In this document: positions 42,047-53,775 of the stretch, in pieces
Numbering within the stretch: the stretch's first letter is position 1
Layout: the number at the start of each line of letters is the position of its first letter
Assembly (NCBI GenBank): GCA_034401795.1
Contig: CM067369.1
Location: 189,105,328 to 189,169,327, forward strand
DNA length: 64,000 bases
Source of the DNA: Chaetoderma sp. LZ-2023a
Lineage: Eukaryota; Mollusca; Caudofoveata; Chaetodermatida; Chaetodermatidae
Direction: 5' to 3'
Program-made: the position numbers and the translations under genes
The notes under the pieces: generated by a model
Seen by the model: only the letters and a program-made list of their open reading frames with translations
Database searches by the model: none
Told to the model about the DNA's origin: nothing

Positions 42047-42433
42047 AATTAGCCGCCCTCTTGGATGGTCTAGTTTTAACAAATAAGGATAATTGGATTG
42101 TGCCGATTAGTGTTTAAGGGTCATTTCCCTACATTCATATATATATGCCTACTTCCATTGGAAATAACCCTTAATCTATAATCGGTACTGCACGTGTCAT
42201 TATAGTACGGTCTCAGTGACACAGTTACATTTTACCTCTGTCTTATTGGCCGACATGTGCGCCCAACCATTATCCTCACAATGTTCCATAAATTAATATT
42301 AATCACCCAGACCGCGGTCGCTAGTACTAATACGTAGTAATACTGACTCATTTGCATACGGACGCGCTCTGGTGAACTTCTGAACTGTTACCGAATTATG
42401 ACCAGCTCATGGTTTTTCAATCGTTCTTCGCAA

Positions 42434-43126
42434 CAATGGAGCGATCCGATCTGCCACTCAAGTATATAATTATATATGTAATTAGGCCTTGCGTCACATG
42501 TAGCCTGACGTTATAATACATAGTGACGTATCTAGCTCCAGCATGAACATTGAAAAGCCCGTCAAATGTACGAATTCTATGTCTTCGAAGGATGTCCTAT
42601 TTAATACACATTCTCTTGAACATTTTAACTACGTTGACTAGGCGCTGCAACTGCCGCAGGCAGCAACATCACCCAGTTAAATTAGTTTCAAAATATGCAA
42701 CAACTTATGTGTATAGTTACCTTGAAATTGGGATTCTGGTAATTCAGGGTTCACAGTTTATAAATTAATCCCAACATGCGCAAAGCATGGCTTGGAGGTG
42801 GCGGCTTGGTGTAAGGGCTAGCACTCAGGACTACTTAACCGGAGAACCTGGTTCGCGCCTGAGCTGTGCATTATCTCGCCTTCGCTGAAACGTGAAGAAT
42901 TTCCTTGGCTTCTTGATTCTCTCCACCCATGAGTATAAATGGGTACCAGTGTAAAAACTGGTGAAGTTACCAATGACAGGCTGAAATAAAACCAACCTAA
43001 ATAAGGCATGAATTGGACCCGGAATCAGGGACTCGATTTCCACCACACTAATAACTTCTTCGCAAAGCGTTAACGGGGCTTAGCTAGAAAAGGGGCTGAT
43101 AGGTCTATAGCTGGAAATGGGCCATT
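42434..43126 (-). repeat. Family B MITE, reverse, interrupted by a SINE
   Basis: AATGGAGCGATCCGATCTGC through the core (42610-42710) to AATCCCAACATGCGC, then resuming after the SINE with GTTAACGGGGCTTAGCTAG and GGAAATGGGCCATT. Confidence 0.75.
42787..43060 (+). mobile_element. tRNA-derived SINE with 8-bp target duplication
   Basis: The 5' part reads GCGGCTTGGTGTAAGGGCTA (box A-like) and, about 45 bp further, GAACCTGGTTCGCGCCTGAG (box B-like, GGTTCGNNNC), the internal RNA polymerase III promoter of a tRNA. The tRNA-unrelated body contains GAGTATAAATGGGTACCAGT, a word common to several invertebrate SINEs. CGCAAAGC flanks it at 42779-42786 and 43061-43068. It does not look like a functional tRNA because the stems do not close well. 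Confidence 0.75.
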
Positions 43127-43196
43127 CTATTCCTCGGATCGATGCGTCTTTACACGCTCTTTCTCTCACAATCGTCATCACCGTGATCAGCACAGT

Positions 43197-43436
43197 TTAA
43201 CCCTTTAATGCCAAAATGTGTACAAGAAAATCAAAATATTTGCTTATTGAATGTCCATTTGCAATCCAAGAGAAATGTTTTTGAAAATATTCCACTGACA
43301 TGACTGGCTCGGTTATCGAGCCAGTCATTCCAGTGGTAAATCTTCAAAAATAGTCTTCTCTTGTACTGCAAATGGACATTCCCCAAGACCACTGCGGATT
43401 TCGGTTTTCGGAGGCATCGACTGGAAAGAGTTGAAG
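43197..43436. repeat. Family A MITE, copy 20
   Basis: The only family A copy in the right half: TTAACCCTTTAATGCC to GACTGGAAAGAGTTGAAG; centre GACTGGCTCGGTTATCGAGC. Confidence 0.85.
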
Positions 43437-44477
43437 TGCGACGCGCTGTAATGGCGTGTGGGGCACGGCACTTAAAGGCGCATATTAACAGCAAAATGTG
43501 TAAAAATAAAGTTCTTTAAATTGTGTACTTTTAGAGGCCTAATTTGTGTACCTAAATGTAATGCATCGAAATAAATCTTAGCATATGATGATTTCATATT
43601 GTACAAATTATTATAATTATTTTAATTGCAAAATTGAATTAGGTACTCGTGTCAGTAATTCAATTTCCCAACTTAAAAATTTATATTAATTTACGTGTAG
43701 TGAAATCATTATATGTTAAGATTTATTTCGTTTCATTACATCTAGAGACACGATTTAAGCCTCGAAAAGTAGGCCTATGCAATTTGGACAATTTTATTTT
43801 CAAGTATTTTGCTGTGAATATGTACCTGAAGGCATACCAGACTTAACAAATCAAACAAACAATGCGCTTACGGCATCCAAATTATTGTAACTTTGATACC
43901 AATCATATGATACCCTGGTATAGGGCTACGAGTTGCGAGTTCCTACTAAAAAGTACTCAACACGACCGACCTTCCGCAATCGTAACGCAATTTGGCATAC
44001 TGATATCAGATGTGGCGCGTCGAGTTTTAAACAAAAGACGTCACTCTTTTATTTCAATGTCGTTTATGTAATATATTTAGCATATCACTTCTCGACTATT
44101 CACGAACACATTGTCTGTATACGTACAAACAAGTGCATAAATAATTGATTAAAGCGTGGTATAATATATGGCCCAAGTCATTTAAATATCATTTGCATAA
44201 TTGTCACACTCTGTCCCATTTAGCACGTATAAAGCTACGAACAATATTACTCATTACGGGTGAATACAACTTGAAGCCCTCTGAATATTCGCAAAAATAA
44301 TTTTGACCGAAATTCGTTGCTGCCTTGTGAAAACAACGACGTTCAACCGATTTTATCCTCAAAATATTCAGCCAGAGGAAATCAGCAGTCGATTGCAAAT
44401 CAGAAGGGCAATATTAGGCCTAATGGAAATAAAAATCAAAACAATACAGCTTAGAAATAAATTAAATTGTTTCCAAA
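43437..44477. other. Sequence upstream of SLC34 without recognised genes
   Basis: AT-rich. A degraded core-like inverted pair (44275-44375, CTGAATATTCGCAAAAATAA and CTCAAAATATTCAGCC) is the only structure seen. The SLC34 promoter could lie here or just downstream; no clear TATA box or initiator was identified. Confidence 0.4.
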
Positions 44478-44675
44478 ATAACACATACTGTTTAATATTT
44501 TGAAAATAATTGATTGGAAGACATTGCTGCCCAAGGCAGCAATATCTTCCAATCCAATTATGTTCAAAATATTAAACAGAACATTTCTTATATCGTGTTC
44601 AAAATTGTCCTAACTAACACGATTCTGTGGAAAACTAAGTTATTTCTGAGCCGTACTGTACTATACATGTAGGCT
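44478..44675. repeat. Family E repeat, copy 2 (most complete)
   Basis: TACTGTTTAATATTTTGAAA, a palindrome with GACATTGCTGCCCAAGGCAG, then CCAATTATGTTCAAAATATT, TATCGTGTTCAAAATTG and GAGCCGTACTGTAC. Confidence 0.75.
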
Positions 44676-45017
44676 AGACAACGGGCCAAATATACATATG
44701 CATAATCAGTATGCATGGATTACGGTTTTTGTTTTGTTATAAAAGTGCATAGTATTTAAAAATAGCAATCTTTTTATATTAATTACGCATACATTCTTTA
44801 TGCGAAAAAATGGAAAATGTACTAAGGTCTACAGTTATTATAATTCACTCTATAGGTGGTATAGGCATGCATATACATACAGCCAGCCATTTCTTTACAG
44901 AGCGAAAGAACCTATAACCTTGATAAGATCAATAATTTTGTGAGGATTGCTTAAAATCAGACGTGCCTTTTACGCGTGCAAACTTACAGACAGACGACGA
45001 AGCAAATTTCCTAGAAA

Positions 45018-45038
45018 ATGGACACAGAAGATACTAAG
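45018..45038 (+). CDS. SLC34: Candidate initiator exon of the SLC34 gene
   Basis: The sequence AGAAAATGG offers a good start context. The short frame MDTEDTK ends at AAG|GTATTG in phase 0, which is exactly the phase required by the next exon at 45379. No longer Met-initiated alternative with suitable phase was found nearby. Very short initiator exons with an acidic N-terminus are plausible for this family, but a seven-codon exon can occur by chance. Confidence 0.45.
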
Positions 45039-45378
45039 GTATTGTATATACTATCCACTACTGAGTTAGCAAATGTTTCTCCTATTATCCCCTATGGCCT
45101 ATACAGATGGCCGAGTTTAGCTAGAAATGGGCGGACATGACTAGAAAGGAATCTATCTATTCGTTACTGCATAAGACAAATATATTTTGAATATACTGAA
45201 TCTTATTTTCAGATCAGTATTTAGTCACGGGCGAACGGGGCTACATCCCAGGGGCACTGAAAAATAAGGGGCACCTAAATCAAAAACAATTATAACACAC
45301 GCACACACGCACACACGCACGGACAGACTATAATAACATATTTGATGCTTGCTTTATGTTATCTCATATTTTTGCCAG

Positions 45379-45453
45379 CCTGTGCGGAATGATGTTGAGT
45401 GTGTACGTTACTGGAATGTGGAATACAGCAATGAGTGTGACATCGATAAGCAG
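45379..45453 (+). CDS. SLC34: SLC34 N-terminal cytoplasmic exon (putative)
   Basis: This exon of 25 codons encodes PVRNDVECVRYWNVEYSNEC followed by DIDKQ. The acceptor is ATTTTTGCCAG and the donor AAGCAG|GTAGGA, both phase 0. It precedes the better supported exons in order, strand and phase. The N-terminal cytoplasmic region of SLC34 proteins is poorly conserved, so homology gives no direct support. Confidence 0.5.
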
Positions 45454-45538
45454 GTAGGATACACGGATGTAATGATAACTACCAGACATAGCTGTAGATA
45501 TTGGTTATTTTATTCAGAATTCGGATATGTTAATAATA

Positions 45539-45949
45539 TAATTCACCTTTCCAGAGTATCCCTCGATAATTTCACGTCATATGACGTCATACTCAGCTAC
45601 GCTGTGTGTAGGATGACGTCATAATCATTAGGTCATAAGAGATGATTCTATTAGGCCCGTCTTTAACTCTTAATAGTCCGACACGTTGTTGTAAGAATTG
45701 TATGTCTCTACTATTTAATAAACATGCTGTTGAATATTTTGAAACTAATTTGACTGGGCGCTGTTGCTGCCATAGGCAGCAACACCACCCAGTTAAATTA
45801 GTTTCAAAATATTCAAGCGCTTACCTGTAGAGTTGTCTGGAAATTGATGGTCAGGGAGTTCAGAGATCGATCGATCCCAACACGAGCGAGATGTGGGTGG
45901 AGCTTAGCTAGAGATGGGCGGGACATAGCTAAAACTGGAACGGTCCATT
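45539..45949 (-). repeat. Family B MITE, reverse, complete
   Basis: AATTCACCTTTCCAGAGTAT to CTGGAACGGTCCATT. TGACGTCA occurs near 45582 and 45614. It lies about 85 bp downstream of the SLC34 exon donor at 45453. Confidence 0.88.
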
Positions 45950-46026
45950 ATCAAGAAAAAGTAATAACACATAGGCATATAGCATTCTGTAAGAACAATA
46001 TTTTTATTTCGACCCAATCAAGCGAG

Positions 46027-46385
46027 AATGGACCTTTCCAGTTTTAGCCCCGCCCACCGTTTTGTAATGGAACGATCCCTGAACTGCCTGACTATCAATT
46101 TCCAGAAAACTATACAGGTAAGCCGTTGGCTATTTTGTAAAAAATTTGTCTGGGTGCATAGGCAGCAACAGCGCCCAGTCAACATATTTTTAAATATTCA
46201 ACAGCATCTTTATTAAATAGTAAAGATATACAATTCGTCAAACAAGGCTTAGTCCGTCATCAATTCAGCGTTCGTGACGAACTTATCTACGCCATTCATG
46301 ACGTCATCGATTATGACGTCATCATACTCGTTACGTAGTTGATTATGACGTCATATGATGGATGGATAAAGCGGAAAGGTGCATT
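46027..46385 (+). repeat. Family B MITE, forward, complete
   Basis: AATGGACCTTTCCAGTTTTA to GCGGAAAGGTGCATT with three TGACGTCA sites (about 46299, 46314, 46344). The core is shortened on its left side. It lies only about 80 bp from the preceding reverse copy. Confidence 0.88.
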
Positions 46386-47079
46386 TCGTTAAACCTATGG
46401 CTGGAACCTGGGGTCAAATGGTCACGGTTCTCTAACCCTCTGAAAGCCAGGCGGCGTATGACCACTAGCTATAGTTCTTACCCATATCATATAGGCCGGG
46501 AGCTGCAGAGGTCCACCATGCAAACTCCACATGATGATTGTTCATGGGTATCAAAATGTTTGTTGGGTCGGATATTCAAGAATAAATCATCTTCCCAAGA
46601 AATAAACTCATTTGCACTACACCTAATTTGCATAAATCCAAAATGGCCGCCATTAAACCAGCCACTTACTCATTTCTCAGATATCTACACTTCTAATTTG
46701 AAGTTTAGTTTCTTCTTGGTCTATTAATCAGGAGGAAAATAATTTAGTTAAAAAAACGAATATTTATTTTCATAAATCCAAACGCTTTTCGGCAAATTTT
46801 CTATTTTAGACATTATTTGCCATATTTAGACTTCAAATGTGTTTGCACTTGCCATTTTATGCTAAGTGTCAACTCACAATATAGGCCTACTACGCAAATG
46901 TGCGACCTATGTATTTCTCATCAACTACTGTTTGTTATCAGTGTTGTTATCTCAATATTATCCCATATTACGCCCTCGTCACCCTCATCACTTCCCACTT
47001 CTAGTGTCTCCTGAAGACCATCGACCATTTGCTGTAGTAGAATATCTTCCTCTATCCACAGGCCACAGAGGCTCGAACT

Positions 47080-48560
47080 GTCTATCTACATATGTCGACC
47101 CATCGACGTCTGCTTCTGCAGGAATGTCTGGTTCTGCAATGTGTGTAACTTTCCATATCGCTACTTGATAATTTTCTCTTCGAATGTGTTGCTTTCAGCA
47201 TTTCCCACATGCCACCATTGTGATTAGCGGCGGGTGTCTCGTTGGCGCACATCGACTTTATCATAAAGAGTCTTAATTTGTCGACTTCTTTGAAGCTGAG
47301 CATTTTGCTATAAAAGGCACACGTGAGCTCCTCGAGGCCTGTCATCTGGAACAGTTCATGAGTTTCCCAAATCGGCCAAGCACTAGCGCAAACCGTGACA
47401 CCTTCTTTAGAGTCTTGGTGGACTTTATCTTCCATTTTGCTTTAAAATCACGTGTTGAATCACAGCAATTACATTCAAGGAGATCTAAAAGTGCGGCGCA
47501 GTGTTCCTGCATCAATGCACGTGCAACATCTGCCATGTCAGTCAGTTTTGTGTTGTTACGTTTACCTGCGTAACAAAGAAGTGTAACATCCTTAAGTAGG
47601 TACTTGTATTAGAGCATAATGAAGAAGATGGTCACCGTCTGAACTCGTGACTGTTTTGTTGCAGCATTCTTGTTCCTTGGCATACAGACACTAGAAAACT
47701 CGCCTTGAATCAGTTTTTTCCTTGTTGGCTTCAGGATGTCAATTTTAATCCTTGTTGTCCTTTTCCCAACCAATCGATGCGAAGATGTATGTGTTTCCAT
47801 CACATATAAGGCTGCCCTTTCGTCCTTGAAGTAGCTTTGAATATGCGTCGGTATTCCAAGCTTTGCACGTTAACGGACCTTTCCATTTTAGCTATGCCCC
47901 GCCCATCTCTAGCTACGCTCCTCCGACACCTCGTTCGTGTTGGGATCGACAGATCTCTGAACTCCCTGACTATTAATTTACAGAAACAAATACAGGTAAG
48001 CTGTTGAATATCTTGAAACTAATTTGACTGGCCGCTGTTGCTGCCATAGGCAAATTAGTTTCAAAACATTCAACAACGTGTTTATTAAATAGTAGCGACA
48101 TACAAGTCTTACAACGTGTCGGACTATTTAAGACTGACCATACAGAATCATTTATGGCGTAATGATTATGACGTCATTCTACACGCAGCTTAACTGATTT
48201 TGACGTCATATGACGTCAAATCATCGATGAATACTCTGGAAAGGTGAATTGGACAAGTTGAGTCTTGCGGTCCTTGTAAGGAATACTTGTCAACCAGCAG
48301 GTTTATTTGTTGTTTTCTCCTTGTATGAATAGTCGTTCACCACATCCTCTGCATTCCCTTCCATTGCTTTTACGTAGTCTTCTAATATACATGTCCGTGC
48401 TGGAGATAATGTGAAATTATTTAGCATCATGTTGAATAATGTGTGACATATCTGTCCAAAAGCACGCCAGACAGACCCGAACCATTTATTGTCTTGTCAA
48501 TCATCTTTAGATATGCCAGATGAAAGGTTCCGATCATGATTGATCGCGTCTGTCCGAGGC
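47080..48560 (-). pseudogene. Decayed ORF of an uncharacterised transposon-associated family
   Basis: Minus-strand frames in order: ILEDYVKAMEGNAEDVVNDY (near 48390), METHTSSHRLVGKRTTRIKI (about 47800), ALMQEHCAALLDLLECNCCD and STRDFKAKWKIKS (47520-47420), then LFQMTGLEELTCAFYSKMLS (about 47350). The CDST context and the later 'EE.TC.FY' passage recall a group of uncharacterised multicopy proteins in cnidarians and molluscs with a LPALHA.TGCDST motif. A family B copy (47872-48250) splits it. Many frame changes; function unknown. Confidence 0.35.
47872..48250 (+). repeat. Family B MITE, forward, inserted in the decayed ORF
   Basis: AACGGACCTTTCCATTTTAG to CTCTGGAAAGGTGAATT. TGACGTCA at about 48171, 48204 and 48212. 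The right half of the core is missing. Confidence 0.85.
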
Positions 48561-48744
48561 TTTATCTGGGAAACTATTGAACTGATCTGTCTCAATTTCT
48601 AACACAAGGTGGCCAGTCTGTTCTAAAAAATACTACGACAGTAGGTAGCCCTCGAGCTAGAAAAGCTAAACTTGCACCCCAAATGAAGATTTTTAACGGG
48701 CAAAAACATGTTAATGAATCTAAAATGTCACCAATTTGCACGCA

Positions 48745-48746
48745 CG

Positions 48747-48794
<48 letters not shown>
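48745..48794 (+). repeat. (CA)n microsatellite
   Basis: About 22 CA units between CACGCACGCACG motifs, continuing as CGGACGGACGCACACAC. Confidence 0.95.
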
Positions 48795-48796
<2 letters not shown>

Positions 48797-48978
48797 CGGA
48801 CGCACACACTTGCTCGCTCGGACGTACGCACGCACGTATATAGGCTACACACGCACACCAACTCTATACATTTATCCACCATCGGAATTATCACCTATAA
48901 TGGCGGACGAAGTCACGCGAGACTTAACCCCTTGTTACGGAATCGTTCGATTTAAAAATGTTTTTTATTCTGTTTCAG

Positions 48979-49056
48979 GGCAACGTACTTCCGGCTGGCT
49001 ATGTCAATCAAGCCTTTTTGTTTGATAATGGTCAGGGTGTGATGGTCCAAAGACAG
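48979..49056 (+). CDS. SLC34: SLC34 N-terminal cytoplasmic exon (putative)
   Basis: This exon of 26 codons encodes GNVLPAGYVNQAFLFDNGQG followed by VMVQRQ. The acceptor TTCTGTTTCAG and donor AGACAG|GTAATG are both good and phase 0. It lies between exons of matching phase and belongs to the variable cytoplasmic N-terminus. No other product is apparent for it. Confidence 0.6.
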
Positions 49057-49085
49057 GTAATGTATTACTCGTCCCTCTAATTGCA

Positions 49086-49470
49086 GCGGAGGTATCCGAT
49101 CTGCCACTCAAGTATCTGACGACATAATCAATTACGTCACTAGGTGGCTGATGTCACAATCATAATGGTATCATGAAAATCGTAAAAATCAGTTAAGTGT
49201 AAGAATTGTATGTCTTTGACGGATTTAGAATTCAATAAACATTCTGTTGAATATTTTAAAAGCAATTCGCCTGGGAATTGTTGCTTCCATAAGCAGCAAC
49301 ATGCACCAGTGAAATTAGCTTTAAAATATTCAACAGCTTACCTGTTTAGTTACCTTCAAATTGAGATTCTGGTAAATCAGTATTCAAAGTATATAAATTG
49401 ATTCCAACATACAACACAGTGGGCGGAGCTTAGCTATTAATAGGCGTGACACAGCTAGAAATGTATATCT
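49086..49470 (-). repeat. Family B MITE, reverse, 30 bp after an SLC34 exon
   Basis: CGGAGGTATCCGATCTGCCA through the core to GGGCGGAGCTTAGC and AGAAATGTATATCTC. Variant with the AAGTGTAAGAATTGTATGTC segment. Confidence 0.78.
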
Positions 49471-49880
49471 CTATTTCAACATATAACGTCATTCGTGAAA
49501 TCTGGGGTTTCCCTTCTTTTTTCTAGGCCTATATATGTAATATTTTAAGAGTAGTTGATCATTTTATAAATGTGCCTAGCCATCTCATGACATCAATACC
49601 ATCGTCTACATCCGCTTGAAGCGGTGAAGATAGAGCAAAGCAATCCCGAAATCCATATTATAATCTAATTTGTGGAGCGAAACCGAAAATATAGCTTTCC
49701 AAAATGAGTATTATAAACAAGGTTCCACTTTTCAGTGACCGTGAATTGTAACCCCAGCCATGACCCCAGTGTCCGTGCGTTGCATCTATTTGATATATGG
49801 ATGTATGGGGCCAAGTTTAGTCCCAATCCAGAGATATAAACTGATATCTGGAGCTACACAAAAACGTAACCTATCAAAAC

Positions 49881-49881
<1 letters not shown>

Positions 49882-49925
<44 letters not shown>
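49882..49925 (+). repeat. (CGA)n microsatellite
   Basis: About twelve CGA/GAC units, with a GATGACGAGGACGG tail. Confidence 0.95.
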
Positions 49926-50123
49926 ACGGCTGATCGCCTTATTCGCGAAAATTCCAATTTTCCGTTATAGTGAACGTGAAAGGTAAAGAAACAAGTGACG
50001 TTAATTTTGATTTATGTATTATATGGTATGGAACTGACAGCGCGCAAGTCATTGTTTGCTGCTTCAGGGATCAGAGGCGCGCAAACTATCGCATTATACA
50101 TAGATCTGTGTTTTCCTCCTCAG

Positions 50124-50211
50124 GTCCTCAGTAAGACCAGCAGTATAGATGACTCCAAAGTAGACGACAGCTTTGAGGACAACTTAAATACAAGCACAAA
50201 TGGATGGAAAG
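50124..50211 (+). CDS. SLC34: SLC34 exon before the first membrane segment
   Basis: This exon encodes VLSKTSSIDDSKVDDSFEDN and then LNTSTNGWK, an acidic, Ser-rich cytoplasmic stretch. The acceptor TTTTCCTCCTCAG is strong; the donor GGAAAG|GTGATA leaves phase 1. The leftover G completes an Asp codon with the next exon, giving GWKDLTVLGKIKR, which fits the stretch just ahead of the first membrane span in SLC34 proteins. Confidence 0.7.
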
Positions 50212-50475
50212 GTGATATATAGTTTGAGATCGAAACAGTCCATTGACATCACCACCACCTCCATTATTACTGCTACCATAACTGCTAATCCCGCGATCAA
50301 CACCAATAGCGCCGAACAAACGAATGAACGCACACACGCACACACACTCACGTACGAGCACACGCTCGCGCGCGCGCACGCACACACGAACGAGCGAATA
50401 AGCGTACGAACGAATGAATGAATGAACGGACGAACAAACGAATGAACAGACTGATGGGTTGGTTGGTGGCTGGGC

Positions 50476-50620
<145 letters not shown>

Positions 50621-51315
50621 CCCACAAACTAATGAACAAACGACTCAACGAGACATCTGTTCTACACTGACCAGGTATTGTTGGGAACTGTGTACATCTA
50701 GATGTAGGTAACTATCTGTCCAAGTTTAGTCTCAATATTGGAACCACTTCTGAGATATGAGACGATATGTTGAGTTAATACTTTACTCATAAGTTCACAC
50801 AATCTTGCTCATTGACGTCATAACCTGAATGCCATTGTGTTGCATTCGGCGGTCAATCAATACATAGAGGCATTAAAACTTAACATGCCAAACGACTATT
50901 CCCTAAAAGCGCTGGTTACAGGGCAGATATTGCGCCAATACCGGGCCGCGTTGGCCCAACAACCGGCGTTATGAGGCTATAAGTAAGGATCTAGTGAGCT
51001 TGACATTTGACTTCACGATATCAATGCCATTTTGCTGCATCCACTTCATGTAGGAGACCATGTGTCCAAATTTACTCCCAATAGGGTGAATCAAATTAAT
51101 CTCGAGATAATATGTGGAGCAAGACAAGAAACCTATCCTGCGAAAACATAATTTAGAGAGAATAGGAAATAACCCCCACCCTCCTCCACCTCTTGTCCAT
51201 TTCTACACCTGTTTCTACCGAAAAGTCTAAACTTAAGACTTGCAGAAAAATTTCGCCCTCAGATAACATTGAAACTACGGGACGAAAAATTGAGCATTTT
51301 GAATTTTCTTTTGGT

Positions 51316-51697
51316 TTAACGTCAACCATATGACGTCATAATCGACTACGCGATGTGTAGGATGGCGTCATAATCAATTACGTCATGAATGACGTAGCTA
51401 AGTTCGTCACGAACGCTTAATTGATGACGGACTTAGAAGCGTTGTTGTAAGAACTTTACTATTTAATAAACATGCTGCTGAATATTTTGAAACTAATTTG
51501 ACCGGGCGCTGTTGCTGCCATATGCAGCAACAGCATCCAGTCAAATTAGTTTCAAATATCCAACAGCTTACCTGTATAATTTTCTGGAAATTGAGATTCT
51601 GAGAGTTCGGGGATCGGTTAATCCCGACATTGACAAAGCGTTGGTGGAGCTTAACTAGAGATGGGCGGGGCATAGCTAAAACGGAACTCCTCCATTG
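51316..51697 (-). repeat. Family B MITE, reverse
   Basis: Starts near ACGTCAACCATATGACGTCA and ends GGAACTCCTCCATT. It has the full core with CTGTTGCTGCCATATGCAGC. Confidence 0.82.
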
Positions 51698-51909
51698 TGT
51701 TTGATCACTCTGAATCTGAGGGACTACGTCATCATGAGGGGTGTACCAATCACAATATGCTAATATGTGGAGCTTAGCCAAAAAATAACTGACAACTGAA
51801 CATGCCGAGGCGGATGGCGACGACTACGAACGACAAAGAGACGAACAGATAGAACTGACCGCCTTGTTATATTTTTCGCGACTAATATTCAGCGTTCTAT
51901 TTACCATAG

Positions 51910-52041
51910 ATCTGACAGTTCTAGGCAAAATCAAGCGTATGGTTTGGGATTGGTTCCTACGTTATATTATCCTACTGATGTTGTTATATCTCTTCATCTG
52001 CTCAATCGGGTTGCTAGGTGCCGCATTTCAGCTTCTCGGAG
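51910..52041 (+). CDS. SLC34: SLC34 exon: first membrane segment
   Basis: This exon encodes DLTVLGKIKRMVWDWFLRYI, then ILLMLLYLFICSIGLLGAAF and QLLG. It matches the SLC34 pattern 'K......LK....LYLFICSLD.LSSAFQL.GGK'. The hydrophobic run is the first membrane span of the Na+/phosphate cotransporter, which imports inorganic phosphate with sodium at the apical membrane of absorptive cells in animals. The acceptor TTTACCATAG and donor TCGGAG|GTACGT carry phase 1 to phase 1, and joining to the next exon gives [11 protein letters not shown]. Confidence 0.9.
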
Positions 52042-52094
52042 GTACGTAAGACTACAGCATAGCTAAAACAACTTAGGGCCTAACATGTTGCAAA

Positions 52095-52690
52095 CACAAA
52101 ATAAAACATACTGTTAAATACGCGAATATTTTGAACATAATGGACCGTTCCGGTTTTAGCTATGCCCCGCCCACCTCTAGCTAAGCTCAACCCACACCTC
52201 GCTCGTGTTGGGATCGATCGATCTTTGAAACACCATAACTATCAATTAAAAAAAAAAATACACACGTAAGTTGTTGAATATTTTGAAACTAATTTGACTG
52301 GGTGCTGTTGCTGCCTAAGGCAGCAACAGCGCCCAGTCAAATTAGTTTCGAAATATTCAACAGCATGTTTATTAAATAGCGAAGAATTACAAAGACATAC
52401 AATTCATATGACGTGTCGGACTTTTTGAGAGTTGATGACGGTCTATATGGAACCCTTTGTGACGTATTGACTGTGACGTCATCATAGACGCGCTGAGCTG
52501 ATTATGACGTCATACGGTGTCAGATGATGGATGGATACTCTGGAAAGGTGAATTGCCTGTTTCGATCAAATTATCTATACAAAGTATTCAACAGAATATT
52601 GCTGACATCGTGTTCAAAATTGTAGTAACATGTTTCTGTTTTTGTTTTGGATATCGTTTAACTTATTTATGAGCTGTACTATATGTAGGT
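52095..52690. repeat. Family E repeat, copy 3, split by a family B copy
   Basis: The left part AACATACTGTTAAATACGCG to TTTTGAACATAA (52095-52138) resumes at 52555 with TCTATACAAAGTATTCAACA, CATCGTGTTCAAAATTGTAG and GAGCTGTACTATATG, matching family E copies 1 and 2. Confidence 0.7.
52139..52554 (+). repeat. Family B MITE nested in a family E copy
   Basis: AATGGACCGTTCCGGTTTTA to CTCTGGAAAGGTGAATT; TGACGTCA at about 52472 and 52506. It lies about 100 bp after the SLC34 exon donor at 52041. Confidence 0.9.
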
Positions 52691-52734
52691 GAACTAAAGC
52701 TACCGCTAGATACAAGCTACTTCCACCATCCCAG

Positions 52735-53630
52735 CCAATCTGCGGTCAATTGTGCTTCTCAACAGCATATGGAAAATCCTATCCAAGGTTACTCTACGCC
52801 GCATCCGAGAAAAGATTGATGAGTTCAGTGGATCATATCAAAGGGGCTTTAAACGTGGATGTAGCTGCAAGCAAGCAAAATTTGGGAATCTCTTTATGAA
52901 TGAATCCACCACAGAGTTTACCCACATATACCTATTGACAAAGCATGAATCTAAAGAAAATGACGGTCTACTTCGTGGCGGCGAACCATGGAAAAGTAAA
53001 TTCATGAGGTCCTTGAACACTCTGTAGTACTGCTGACATTTCTGCACACTGCGTCATGGGGAACATAGCTTTCCAGTCCTTCTGGAAGCTATGGATTCGT
53101 AGATCAAAGATGCCCTTGACAAACCGACTACTTTTATTCAAAGCAACCTTCGAATCCTTGATGTTGTATAATTGTACCACCTGGGCAGCGCCAAAGTCAG
53201 CTCTAGACCAACTTGATGCCAGCCACTGCAAATACAGCCGGACCATCGCTGGACACCGATGGCCAGACAACATAATTTCCAATGATGCACTATACAAACA
53301 AGATGTGTAATCCATCGTTGTTGTCCGTTAAGGTCATCCAGCAAACATGGTCCATGTTTGACCATGTGCTAAGGATGGCAGAAGACACCCCAGCGTAGAG
53401 AGCCTTGGAATTCGCCCTAGTGGGCGTCAGCAAATATAAAGCCGGGAGAGGACGTCATTGCATAAATCTGTTAAGAGTGCTACGAGGTGACCTCAAGAAA
53501 GCACGACTCGGTACACTCAAATCAAGAATGGACCTGAGGAAGCGAAAGGTTTTGGCTGAGGACAAGACACATCGGGGTCAAAATCGAAAATGGACCAATT
53601 GCAGCTGTAGGATGTTTCTACTACTAATAC
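52735..53630 (+). pseudogene. LINE reverse transcriptase fragment
   Basis: A + frame at 52752 reads LLNSIWKILSKVTLRRIREK, then GSYQRGFKRGCSCKQA, the 'QSGFR.GRS' segment ahead of the reverse transcriptase palm. A second frame from 53056 gives SKMPLTNRLLLFKATFESLM, LYNCTTWAAPKSALDQLDAS and AGHRWPDNIISNDALY, the post-palm part. The palm itself with the YADD box is absent. This copy shares the LYNC passage with 30926-31560 and probably belongs to the same family as the minus-strand LINE at 56928-59880. Confidence 0.75.
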
Positions 53631-53775
53631 AGCCACATAATACAGTAATCATGCATACATATTATACGTCACTTACCTTACACAAAAAGGACCTCAATCC
53701 AGTTGTCATTTCGTGTCAAATTTATCACACGATGTTCCAGTAATATCTCAGTTGGACAAAGCTTTAGCTCGCTGC

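Noticed and set aside
42800..42870. A functional tRNA gene
   Set aside because: Box A/B-like words are present but acceptor and anticodon stems do not close well, and the sequence continues into a SINE body flanked by a target duplication.
48592..49025. Frames rich in THTHTH or VCVCVC
   Set aside because: (CA)n microsatellite artefact.
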